Below are positions 9,445 to 15,930 of a stretch of 33,708 nt of DNA, in pieces. The stretch spans positions 1 through 33,708 of IMG/VR virus record IMGVR_UViG_3300020200_000094. One strand, given 5' to 3'. The notes under the pieces were generated by a model. It ran no database searches. It was not told the origin of the DNA and was given only the letters and a program-made list of their open reading frames with translations. Made by a program: the position numbers and the translations under genes. The stretch is from a virus. How positions within the stretch are numbered: the first letter of the stretch is position 1; the number at the start of each line of letters is the position of its first letter.

Positions 9445-10089
9445 CTAAATCCTGACTCTTTTATATTTTCTCAACGCAGCAAGCTCAGAATCAAGAAATC
9501 CAGTCTCAACGGGTGCCACACCCCGTGGATTTAAATCTTTTACACCAACAACATCATCATGCATATTTTGCATTTCTCTGGTTGCTGCTCGAAGAATCAT
9601 CAAACGCATTACGGGAATTGTTGCTCCGTCTAATCCCGCTTCATACTCAACGGTAATTAAGTCGTCTGCATATCCGTAGTAATAATCTATTCCGTAGGGT
9701 CTTGGAATATAATCTTTTTCGACAACCAGTTCTTTTTCGCTGCCAAAAAGTGGCTTAACCTTAACTTCGCTTATCGAAACAATCGGTGTATTTTTAAAAT
9801 ATATTGCGGGTGGCGGAGATGACCAGGTTGTTAAATCATGAACGTTGCTTTCCTGGAAACCCGTGTTGTATTTGTTGTCTGCCGATGTCAAAAACGTCCC
9901 CATTGGAACGCCAGAATGTGCCGCATCAAGACGGTGTTCTTCCGTGAATTCCATAACTTCTATGGGTCGATTCAAAAACGTCTCTAGTTCGCTCTGCAAG
10001 CCAGCAAGTATCAGCGTGGCAGCATCCTCCTGTCTGAGTGTCAGCGAGATATCCATGTATATCTTTAGTTGATTTAAAGAAACAATCAT
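9445..10089 (-). CDS. Head-tail connector / adaptor protein (gp6-like)
   Basis: A 214-residue protein. I choose ATG 10089 because CGGAG lies 6-10 bases upstream; an in-frame TTG at 10107 has no such site. The N-terminus (IVSLNQLKIYMDIS, then RQEDAATLILAGLQSELETFLNRP) matches the helical DNA-packaging/connector fold, in which short helices follow 'ik.yL.i....de..l..li..a...ie.yl.r'. It should stack under the portal as the first neck ring. The gene is first in the rightward-to-leftward tail operon and is preceded by an imperfect palindrome in its leader. Confidence 0.8.
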   Translation of the reverse strand: MIVSLNQLKIYMDISLTLRQEDAATLILAGLQSELETFLNRPIEVMEFTEEHRLDAAHSGVPMGTFLTSADNKYNTGFQESNVHDLTTWSSPPPAIYFKNTPIVSISEVKVKPLFGSEKELVVEKDYIPRPYGIDYYYGYADDLITVEYEAGLDGATIPVMRLMILRAATREMQNMHDDVVGVKDLNPRGVAPVETGFLDSELAALRKYKRVRI

Positions 10090-10101
10090 TTGGTCTCCGT
10101 G

Positions 10102-10131
10102 TGTCAATAAATATCAGGTATTTATTCGACA
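10102..10131 (-). promoter_or_regulatory. Leader palindrome upstream of the connector gene
   Basis: TGTC-AATAAATA pairs with TATTTATT-c-GACA around a 5-base loop: 12 pairs with one bulge. On the minus strand the hairpin ends just before the ribosome site of the connector gene. A TAAAAT box (minus strand, 10143-10138) with a poor TTGGCG 15 bases upstream lies next to it and could be a weak promoter for the tail operon, placing the palindrome at or just after the transcription start. It could be an operator, a 5' mRNA stabiliser, or both. The palindrome is real; its role is inference. Confidence 0.45.
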
Positions 10132-10212
10132 CTTTAAATTTTAACATTAATCACAATTCGCCAATAAACGAGATACCGTTCTGCCTTTTCAGTCTGTAGT
10201 AGTGTCAACAAT

Positions 10213-10605
10213 ATGACAAAAACACCAAAAAACGTAGTAACAATCGATAAATTGCGTCAACGCCAACTGCAAGCAAAATTAATAAATCACATAGCTTCTG
10301 TGTTTTTTTATTTTAGCGTAGAGGAAGGTGAGGATTTCCAAGAGACTGATGTTGATGAATTAATTTTAGATAATTGGGACAACGGCGTCCTGACTGCGGC
10401 CGTTCTCGGGCTGCGAGTTGTGGGCGAAATGGATGATGGAAGAATTGTTGCGGAATTAAAACCAACCGAAAGCGTAAAGAAATTTTTTATCGACAACAAT
10501 ATGGGGGGAGAAGATAACATATACCTCGAAGACGTAGACGAAGAAGACGTAACTAGCACTCCGGCGGACATCGATTGGGGAGATTTTTCAGATATTTTTG
10601 AATAG
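10213..10605 (+). CDS. Acidic 130-aa protein of unknown function on the opposite strand
   Basis: The only plus-strand gene inside the leftward block. It encodes 130 residues: a basic N-terminus (KTPKNVVTIDKLRQRQLQAK), a central alpha/beta segment and a strongly acidic end (EDVDEEDVTSTPADIDWGDF). Codon choice resembles its neighbours and the frame is uninterrupted, so it looks genuine, though no good ribosome site precedes ATG 10213. Start-region TGTCAA (10203-10208) reads as a perfect TTGACA on the other strand but has no matching -10. It converges on the very basic protein gene, with stops about ten bases apart. I do not recognise the family. An acidic partner, DNA mimic or regulator are possibilities only. 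Confidence 0.65.
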   Translation: MTKTPKNVVTIDKLRQRQLQAKLINHIASVFFYFSVEEGEDFQETDVDELILDNWDNGVLTAAVLGLRVVGEMDDGRIVAELKPTESVKKFFIDNNMGGEDNIYLEDVDEEDVTSTPADIDWGDFSDIFE

Positions 10606-10614
10606 AAAATATCT
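10590..10614 (+). terminator. AT-rich inverted repeat between convergent genes
   Basis: AGATATTTT and AAAATATCT form a perfect 9-bp inverted repeat with a 7-base loop, spanning the stop codons of both convergent genes. On the plus strand it is followed by a T-rich stretch (TCTTCTTTTTG), consistent with a terminator for the acidic gene. The stem lacks G+C, so it is probably weak. Confidence 0.4.
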
Positions 10615-11431
10615 ATCTTCTTTTTGTCCTTCGAATTGTCCTTCGAACTTTTCTTTTACCAGCTCTTTTTATAGATTGCTTTCTGGCTCTATTTGCGCTT
10701 TTGGCTCTTACGGCAGACCGGGGTTTAGTAACCCGTCTTCCGCGAATACCCGTAGAGCCCGAAACCCCCCGGCGTCCATATGTGCCTCTTTTGCTGATAT
10801 TGAGCATGTCAATATCCTGTCTTCCGCCAGTAAGCTGTTTTCGTATCTTTGTTCTTTTTGTTCCCCTGTCGCTAAGAATACCGCCCTTTTTGTTTTGTCT
10901 AGCCATTCTTCTATCAAACCTTTTCATTACGGCTTGCAAACCCCTTGGATTGGTTCTTCCTAGCAGCGTTTGCCCACCAACCGTTCGCGTCTGCCGAGCC
11001 AGCGCGCTTCTTCCAAGGCCATCCCTTTTAGAAAGGACGGTTCTACCTTTTATTTTTTTATCACCAGCGGCTTTGCTTCTACGTTCAAATTCGTTCATGT
11101 GGGAGCGTCTCATTATTGCACCAGTTCTTTTATTCCTGGCGAACTTTGCGCTTTTATAAGTTCCCCTTCTTCCGGGTATGCGTGCACCAGCACCCCGTGC
11201 ATCAATGCCATATCTGGCCATTTGCCTAAGGTCCTTGTATCTTCCTTTTTGTATGTCGGCATCACTCAAACCAAAAAGCTGTTTTGCCATTTTTGTTGCG
11301 CGCCTATAACGTCTTCGAACATTTCTGTCTACTTTGCCGCCCCTTTTCGACATGTCTTTAAATTGCAAAATATCATTTAACATTTGCGCGGCGTCGTCGG
11401 TGATGTCTGGGCCGTAGCGTACTTGGGGCAT
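10613..11431 (-). CDS. Highly basic protein, possibly DNA-condensing or capsid-internal
   Basis: A 272-residue protein with a good ribosome site (GGAG before ATG 11431). I count about 83 Lys+Arg residues, roughly 30%. The first 30 residues are ordinary and mildly acidic (VRYGPDITDDAAQMLNDIL), then basic patches repeat (RRRYRRATK, GRRGTYKSAKFARNKR, GRRGVSGSTGIRGRR), ending in KRKVRRTIRRTKRR. There are many Gly/Ser/Thr between the basic clusters and essentially no Cys or Trp, like histone tails or protamine-like packaging proteins. It lies between the ParB/PAPS-reductase cassette and the connector gene. It may condense packaged DNA, or bind nucleic acid in the host. I do not recognise a family. 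Confidence 0.85.
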   Translation of the reverse strand: MPQVRYGPDITDDAAQMLNDILQFKDMSKRGGKVDRNVRRRYRRATKMAKQLFGLSDADIQKGRYKDLRQMARYGIDARGAGARIPGRRGTYKSAKFARNKRTGAIMRRSHMNEFERRSKAAGDKKIKGRTVLSKRDGLGRSALARQTRTVGGQTLLGRTNPRGLQAVMKRFDRRMARQNKKGGILSDRGTKRTKIRKQLTGGRQDIDMLNISKRGTYGRRGVSGSTGIRGRRVTKPRSAVRAKSANRARKQSIKRAGKRKVRRTIRRTKRR

Positions 11432-11498
11432 ATTTACTCCAGTAAATTAAATCTTTACATAGCCATGCTATTGATTAGATAATACCAGAAAACGCAAT

Positions 11499-12053
11499 TT
11501 ACCTATCGGCATTTGGTGGGGATTCAAATTCCATAGCCTTCGAATTGGGTGAATTTGCTGGAGCCTCTATTGGAACCCATGCCTTTGAATAATTATGTTC
11601 CTTTATTTTTCGTTGCTTTATTAGGTCCCCGTCCACAAGCACTGCAAGCTCTTCGTTCCCCATCGATAAATACATTTTCAAATTAGAAATTGAGTAATTA
11701 CCTGAATCATATATTCTCTTGACCGATTTGGAGAGTTTTTCTATAACAATATTTGAATGACCCCTGTTAAGTCGTATGTGTAACATCATTGAATCAATCA
11801 AGTCAAGGTCATGCATCACGGCTGGAATTTTAAAATTGCAACGTTTGGCGATTTCGTCGATTGATTGAGCCAATAAAAAACGCTCCGAACCGTCAATAAT
11901 TTCGCCTGTCGATTTTCTGACATGTATTGGCTGTATGAAGCCAAATTCTATTAAAGACCCAGCAATTAAAAGCAACTCCGGTCTAAGCGTATACGTAACC
12001 TTCCAAGACGGAACAACTAATTTAGAAAATGGAATTTCCTCTATTTGAATCAT
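11499..12053 (-). CDS. ParB/IbrB-like domain protein, downstream copy
   Basis: A 184-residue protein with the ParB N-terminal domain pattern: a start such as IEEIPFSKLVVPSW, a loop FGFIQPIHVRKSTG, then EIIDGSERFLLAQSI, where GSERF replaces the usual G-x-R-R box. This variant resembles IbrB-type ParB proteins. Its ATG overlaps the stop of the PAPS-reductase-like gene by four bases, so the two are co-translated. ParB-fold proteins can bind or hydrolyse nucleotides or act on DNA; the actual activity here is unknown. The C-terminal third has a short helical segment and a Pro/Ser-rich tail. Confidence 0.8.
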   Translation of the reverse strand: MIQIEEIPFSKLVVPSWKVTYTLRPELLLIAGSLIEFGFIQPIHVRKSTGEIIDGSERFLLAQSIDEIAKRCNFKIPAVMHDLDLIDSMMLHIRLNRGHSNIVIEKLSKSVKRIYDSGNYSISNLKMYLSMGNEELAVLVDGDLIKQRKIKEHNYSKAWVPIEAPANSPNSKAMEFESPPNADR

Positions 12054-13180
12054 TTGGCTATTTCGCCTTCCTCTATCGTTCTTACTGTATACGCCCTAGT
12101 TTTTGGTCCAACCGGAGTCGGGGAATTGACATCAATTTCATTCAGTAAAAGATTTCGCATAAGCAAACTTAGCGGATAACCGCGCGGGTCGGAAATGTGT
12201 TTTTTTCTAAATTTTGAAACAAAAACTTTTGCTTCTCTTTTTCTTCTATCGCCAATCAAATACTTGTCTATTAATTCCGATGCCCCATCAAAACCCATTT
12301 TTGTATAATTTAAAATTAATTTTTCCATATCAAAATCAGGCCACAAATTTCTCTGAGCGTCAATGTAGGGAAAACACTCAAACAATCTGTCATAAAATTC
12401 TGGTTCAGTCGCTATTACGTCGCCAATCCTTCTTATTGCAGTTGCGTGAAGCGGAATTCCAACACGCGTATTACTTCCGGTCAGGGAGGCAAGGTCGTAG
12501 TATTTACAATATTCAGCATTGTGTTCTTCAATGATGTATTTAAAAACATCATTTGTGTTCCAGTCATATATTATTTTTGCGAATTTCAGCGGTATCCCGC
12601 GCTTCAATTGATATGGCGTCACTATATAGTTTTCGTGTAATTTTTGCACAAGCGACCTATATCTAACCATTGATTCGCTCGCCCTAACACCAGTAAGAAA
12701 CGCAACATTGCCCTTTTTCCCCTGCATCGTGTAGTAATCGGTTTGGTCTGGAAGTGAAACAGCGTGATTCAAACCAAAATCGTCTGCGTTGATTGCCCAT
12801 TTTGGCATCGGCCGAACCCATCTATCCTGAACCATTCTGTCGTAACTCCAAAGAAGAGTAGTAATTCTTCGCCCAAGAACCCAGATTTCCGCGGGATACG
12901 GAAGGCAATACCATTCCATGTCAACCCAGTCATAATTTCTGACTTTTTCTACATATTCAATGACTAGGGGGCTAACCATCTCTTCGTCTCGAAAAATAAC
13001 TTTTACAGGACCGAGTCCACGCTCTTCATGAATTTCTTTAGCAAGATATAAAACAGCAGTCGAATCTTTACCGCCAGAAAACTGAACGCAAACAGTATCG
13101 AAAATATCGTATACGTGTCTAATTCTTTTTCGTGCCGCCTCAACGCAGCTCATATCAAGAAATAAGCGCTGCCTTGTCAC
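12050..13180 (-). CDS. PAPS reductase-like (adenine nucleotide alpha-hydrolase) protein, IbrA/DndC-like
   Basis: A 376-residue protein starting at GTG 13180, which overlaps the previous stop by four bases. The PP-loop SGGKDST is at residues 35-41, and FLTGVRASES (161-170) is the second signature of PAPS reductase-like enzymes. YDWNTNDVFKYI matches the 'P-I-x-D-W-t-x-x-D-V/I-w' region of IbrA-like members. Enzymes of this superfamily adenylate or reduce sulfur-bearing or other substrates; DndC-type members serve DNA phosphorothioation, and IbrA is found next to the ParB-like IbrB in E. coli. Here it is flanked on both sides by ParB-domain genes in one overlapping operon, which suggests a DNA-modification or regulatory function. 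The substrate is unknown. Confidence 0.9.
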   Translation of the reverse strand: MTRQRLFLDMSCVEAARKRIRHVYDIFDTVCVQFSGGKDSTAVLYLAKEIHEERGLGPVKVIFRDEEMVSPLVIEYVEKVRNYDWVDMEWYCLPYPAEIWVLGRRITTLLWSYDRMVQDRWVRPMPKWAINADDFGLNHAVSLPDQTDYYTMQGKKGNVAFLTGVRASESMVRYRSLVQKLHENYIVTPYQLKRGIPLKFAKIIYDWNTNDVFKYIIEEHNAEYCKYYDLASLTGSNTRVGIPLHATAIRRIGDVIATEPEFYDRLFECFPYIDAQRNLWPDFDMEKLILNYTKMGFDGASELIDKYLIGDRRKREAKVFVSKFRKKHISDPRGYPLSLLMRNLLLNEIDVNSPTPVGPKTRAYTVRTIEEGEIAK

Positions 13181-14013
13181 GACGAATGTGTTTTGATGAA
13201 TGAAATTAATTTTTCTGCAATCGTTGCACCGGAATAGTTTGCATCAATTTTAAGTGATTTTATGAACTCATACCAAGATGCTTGTTGCTCTGTTGTTTCA
13301 AAAGTTATCTGAACGGTTATTGCTGCGTTCGGAGCAGATGATTTCATTGCGGTAGTCGAACCACGAATCGCCGCATCGGAATGGTCAAAACTCGAATTTA
13401 ATTTAATTTCATTTTGCCCATCTCTTGTTCTATTTATCGATACAGAGTTTGAATCGAAAATTGGTTCACCCGAACCATCATCCCCGGATTCATCTTCTTG
13501 CTCCGCGTCGTTATCTTGGCTTTCTGATTGTCTAATAATCACCGGAGGAACGTAGGAGCCAGAATGAATTGTTTCATTTTCGTATCTAACTGATGCTTGC
13601 TCTATTTCGGCAATTTCAAATTCATCCCACCCTAGGCTGTCAAGAAGTTCGGGATAATAATCTCCAACCTCAAGAATTAATTCATGCAAAATCTCGGGTT
13701 CGGTATAGCCGAGCTCCATTGTTCTATTGTCTGCAATGGCAAAAGCTATTGCTCTCTCGTTGTCGACGTCGTATTGTACTGTTGCAATTTTGTCCCATCC
13801 AAGCTCTATCGCGGCTTCAAGCTGATGATTCCCCGCGACAACAGTGAATGTCCCATCACCGTTTGGTCTTGCGACTATTGGTTTTATTTGTCCAAATTCT
13901 TCATATGACGCGATAATCGCTTTAATATTTCCTTTTCTTGGATTTTTATCAAGCCGCTTTAACAGGGATATTTCAATCGCTAGCGGCCTAAGCGATTCGT
14001 GAATATTATTCAT
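13177..14013 (-). CDS. ParB-domain protein, upstream copy with extra C-terminal region
   Basis: A 278-residue protein. Residues 10-115 form a recognisable ParB/Spo0J domain: ISLLKRLDKNPRKG, FGQIKPIVARP, then VVAGNHQLEAAIELGW (the G-x-x-R/Q box) and AIADNRTMELG. Residues 150-215 are acidic and Ser-rich, probably a linker, and the last 60 residues form a separate small domain (ITVQITFETTEQQASW..., ending IKTHSS). It starts two bases after the preceding stop and overlaps the PAPS-reductase-like gene by four bases. Many phages carry such a protein near DNA methylases or modification genes. Nuclease, CTPase or modification-guide roles are all possible. Confidence 0.85.
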   Translation of the reverse strand: MNNIHESLRPLAIEISLLKRLDKNPRKGNIKAIIASYEEFGQIKPIVARPNGDGTFTVVAGNHQLEAAIELGWDKIATVQYDVDNERAIAFAIADNRTMELGYTEPEILHELILEVGDYYPELLDSLGWDEFEIAEIEQASVRYENETIHSGSYVPPVIIRQSESQDNDAEQEDESGDDGSGEPIFDSNSVSINRTRDGQNEIKLNSSFDHSDAAIRGSTTAMKSSAPNAAITVQITFETTEQQASWYEFIKSLKIDANYSGATIAEKLISFIKTHSS

Positions 14014-14015
14014 TT

Positions 14016-14351
14016 TTACACCTGTGTTCTTACGTTGGCGTTTAATGTCCTAAGTGCGTCTATTGATGTTCGAAGCGAAAGAAGAACTTCGCGTTTTGAT
14101 TTAACCAAAGCTTCTGCGCACTTAAACTCAAAGTTCTGCTGGTCCATTTTGTAATCAGCCCAAGCTTCTCGTTCCTTTATTGAGCCCTTCGCCGATAGGT
14201 ATTCTTTTGCCCAGTTGCTTTTATAAAGAGATTCCTTTTTGGAACAATCCATAGCTACGGTTTCGAATTGTTCTGTTTCGTGTTCTAATTTGTCCATAAG
14301 CCTAAGAAGCTCTTGCTCTACTTCGACTTGGCTTATTGGCGTGCTTCTCAT
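14016..14351 (-). CDS. Small coiled-coil protein of unknown function
   Basis: A 111-residue protein, almost entirely helical and charged (VEVEQELLRLMDKLEHETEQ, then KSKREVLLSLRTSIDALR), probably a coiled coil. Its ATG overlaps the RuvC-like stop by four bases (ATGA), and the next gene follows after two bases, so it belongs to the same operon. Small helical proteins of this kind often accompany phage recombination genes, but I recognise no specific family. Confidence 0.8.
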   Translation of the reverse strand: MRSTPISQVEVEQELLRLMDKLEHETEQFETVAMDCSKKESLYKSNWAKEYLSAKGSIKEREAWADYKMDQQNFEFKCAEALVKSKREVLLSLRTSIDALRTLNANVRTQV

Positions 14352-14878
14352 TTTTTGTCCTTTTCAATTAATTCCAACAGTGACCAATCTACTTTAGCTA
14401 AAACTTCCAGACTGGTTTTTGGCCAATCAAATCTTTGTTTACCGATTTTAGTAAGAGCCATTTCTTCCAGAATCCACGCGTCGCATTTATCGTCCGCCCC
14501 CGGATTTTTCCAAATCAAACCTGTTTTTGCGGAAACAAAAGAAATTACTTCATTTTTCGAAGCATTGCCCCTCCCTGTTGCAAATTTTGCCCGACATGTA
14601 GGCGGTATCTCTATGTAGGGGGTATCCATTCTGTGAAGCATCACCCTTACGACCCCGCCAAGCTCCCCTATTGAATGGGCTTGAGAGTTTCGCGACGAAA
14701 AAGCATAGCCCTCAATCAAGACTGCGTCTATTTTAAATTCAACAATTAAATTTCCTATTGACTCGGATATTTCAATAAGTCGTTTTACGCCAGTCGAGCC
14801 AACAGAAATAACATCACAGTCGTTGTTACTGGAATATCCGGTTGACGTCAAAGATAAATCAAGGCCCAAGAATCTCAC
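14348..14878 (-). CDS. RuvC-like Holliday junction resolvase
   Basis: A 176-residue nuclease with the RNase H-like RuvC pattern: FLGLDLSLTSTGY at the N-terminus (catalytic Asp7), VLIEGYAF (Glu56), GRGNASKNEV (about 102-111), and the C-terminal acidic pair GADDKCDAW (Asp129/130 and Asp133). All four acidic positions appear intact. It would cut branched recombination or replication intermediates before packaging, fitting its neighbours (annealing protein and PD-(D/E)XK nuclease). The start is GTG 14878; no strong ribosome site precedes it. Length is normal for phage and bacterial RuvC (about 160-180). Confidence 0.9.
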   Translation of the reverse strand: MRFLGLDLSLTSTGYSSNNDCDVISVGSTGVKRLIEISESIGNLIVEFKIDAVLIEGYAFSSRNSQAHSIGELGGVVRVMLHRMDTPYIEIPPTCRAKFATGRGNASKNEVISFVSAKTGLIWKNPGADDKCDAWILEEMALTKIGKQRFDWPKTSLEVLAKVDWSLLELIEKDKK

Positions 14879-14913
14879 AAAAAGACACTACATTCATAGG
14901 CGCACGCCCAAAA

Positions 14914-14940
14914 GCAGGGCGGTTAATTTTCCCACCCTGC
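14914..14940 (-). terminator. Intrinsic terminator-like hairpin between HNH and RuvC-like genes
   Basis: On the minus strand GCAGGGTGG pairs with CCGCCCTGC: nine pairs including one U-G wobble, with a 9-base loop, followed by TTTT. The wobble is a C/A mismatch on the plus strand, so the RNA structure belongs to the leftward transcript. It may end or attenuate transcription from the terminase/recombination genes before RuvC. Confidence 0.5.
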
Positions 14941-14950
14941 CCTTGAACCC

Positions 14951-14964
14951 ATAACGGTCCTAAG
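14951..14964 (+). other. 14-base match to the conserved 23S rRNA helix 69 region / I-CeuI site core
   Basis: ATAACGGTCCTAAG is identical to the universally conserved 23S rRNA segment that forms the core of the I-CeuI homing endonuclease site. After this the sequence diverges (TAATAACGAG instead of GTAGCGAA). It lies in the 143-base gap 14879-15021, next to the HNH endonuclease gene. The match is direct; any relation to homing is inference, and chance is possible. Confidence 0.4.
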
Positions 14965-15021
14965 TAATAACGAGTGTATTTATAAAATAAATAATGAAAA
15001 TGTTAATTTTCAAACTAAATA

Positions 15022-15381
15022 TTAAGTTTCCCAACCATGTTTTGCAAGACCAAGACTAAATGCAAGTTCCGGATTTGCCGTAATTCGAACATGGCACGGA
15101 CGACATACGGCAAGAATGTTTGATTCATCAAGTATGGAACCACCTTGCGAGCGGCGAATTATCTCGTGAAGGTCCTTGCTTAAATGATGATTATAGGTTA
15201 CCTTACCGTCGTGTTTGGCAAAAATTTTACACGCCTCACAAAGCGGACGCTCACCAAGAACTTTTTTTACAAGTTTTCTGCGTTCTATGTAAAGTTCTTC
15301 TGTTTTTTTACTCCTCTTTGCTAGCAGAGTTTTTTGTTTTAACCGTTTTTTTTGTTTGGATTGTTTTTTTCTGGACAACAT
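15022..15381 (-). CDS. HNH endonuclease
   Basis: A 119-residue protein. I choose ATG 15381 because AGAGG lies seven bases upstream; an in-frame TTG at 15405 lacks a site. The first 35 residues are very basic (KKQSKQKKRLKQKT). The nuclease core follows: CEACKIF and CRPCH as paired Cys knuckles, with TYNHHLSKDLHEIIRRSQGG giving the HH/N and ESNILAVCRPCH the N and final H. This is the zinc-stabilised HNH fold found in packaging-associated and free-standing homing endonucleases. Its location away from portal and large terminase, with a hairpin over its ribosome site, leaves both roles open. Confidence 0.85.
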   Translation of the reverse strand: MLSRKKQSKQKKRLKQKTLLAKRSKKTEELYIERRKLVKKVLGERPLCEACKIFAKHDGKVTYNHHLSKDLHEIIRRSQGGSILDESNILAVCRPCHVRITANPELAFSLGLAKHGWET

Positions 15382-15409
15382 AATTTTGCCTCTGGTGAAA
15401 GGCAAAATT
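15382..15409 (-). promoter_or_regulatory. Hairpin sequestering the HNH ribosome binding site
   Basis: A perfect 9-bp inverted repeat, AATTTTGCC and GGCAAAATT, with a 10-base loop. It lies between the stop of the upstream gene (15415) and the HNH ATG (15381-15379). On the minus-strand mRNA the AGAGG ribosome site runs from the loop into the 3' arm, and the start codon touches the base of the stem. Such a fold should limit translation, as is known for hairpins upstream of T4 homing endonuclease genes. The structure is seen; regulation is inferred. Confidence 0.6.
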
Positions 15410-15414
15410 GTACA

Positions 15415-15930
15415 CTAAAGATTGCTGTCCTGAATAGAGTCAAAAAGCCACTCACCATTCAGGGATGCCCATAAAGACCTATCAATTGCCGTATCCTCTA
15501 AATTAAAATTCTTCATTAAGGTTTTGTGTTTGGCAATTGCCCGACGATAAAACTCCACTTTATCCCAACCGTCAGTTTTCATCTCGGTACCGGTTTCAAT
15601 CATTACCAAAATTTCATCCAGTTTTTTATCTACATGAAATTTAAATCTACGAACGCGTGTTGCTTTTGCGTCGTAATAGGTTCCGGCTTCACGAGACAGG
15701 GCGGAACCCTCTCTACCCATTGACAAAAAACGCTGATTATCGGATTCCGCATCTGCTTCAATATTTTCAATTTGCCGCTGAAGATTTTCAGAAAGAGCAA
15801 TCAAAGCCTCTCGCCATCTTGGCCAATTCTCCTCGCGGAGAAGTGTTTGTTTTTGAATTGGGGATAGCTTATTTTTTACCTCTTCGGCAACCATCCGGGC
15901 AAATTCATCATCAGTTAATTTGTCGCTCAT
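15415..15930 (-). CDS. Unknown 171-aa helical protein in the recombination block
   Basis: I choose ATG 15930, which has GGGGAAATA just upstream and overlaps the nuclease gene by only 20 bases; an earlier in-frame start at 16023 would overlap by 113 bases. The protein begins MSDKLTDDEFARMVAEEVKN and is mostly charged helix (SENLQRQIENIEADAESDNQ), with a basic middle (ATRVRRFKFHVDKKLDE) and an aromatic end (SLWASLNGEWLFD). I do not recognise it. Position between the Cas4-like nuclease and the HNH gene suggests an accessory DNA-metabolism protein. Confidence 0.8.
   Translation of the reverse strand: MSDKLTDDEFARMVAEEVKNKLSPIQKQTLLREENWPRWREALIALSENLQRQIENIEADAESDNQRFLSMGREGSALSREAGTYYDAKATRVRRFKFHVDKKLDEILVMIETGTEMKTDGWDKVEFYRRAIAKHKTLMKNFNLEDTAIDRSLWASLNGEWLFDSIQDSNL

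Noticed and set aside
10701-11159. 152-codon plus-strand open frame
   Set aside because: It is the complement of the Arg/Lys-rich gene at 10613-11431; its Leu/Pro/Ser-rich composition is what that reverse complement gives.
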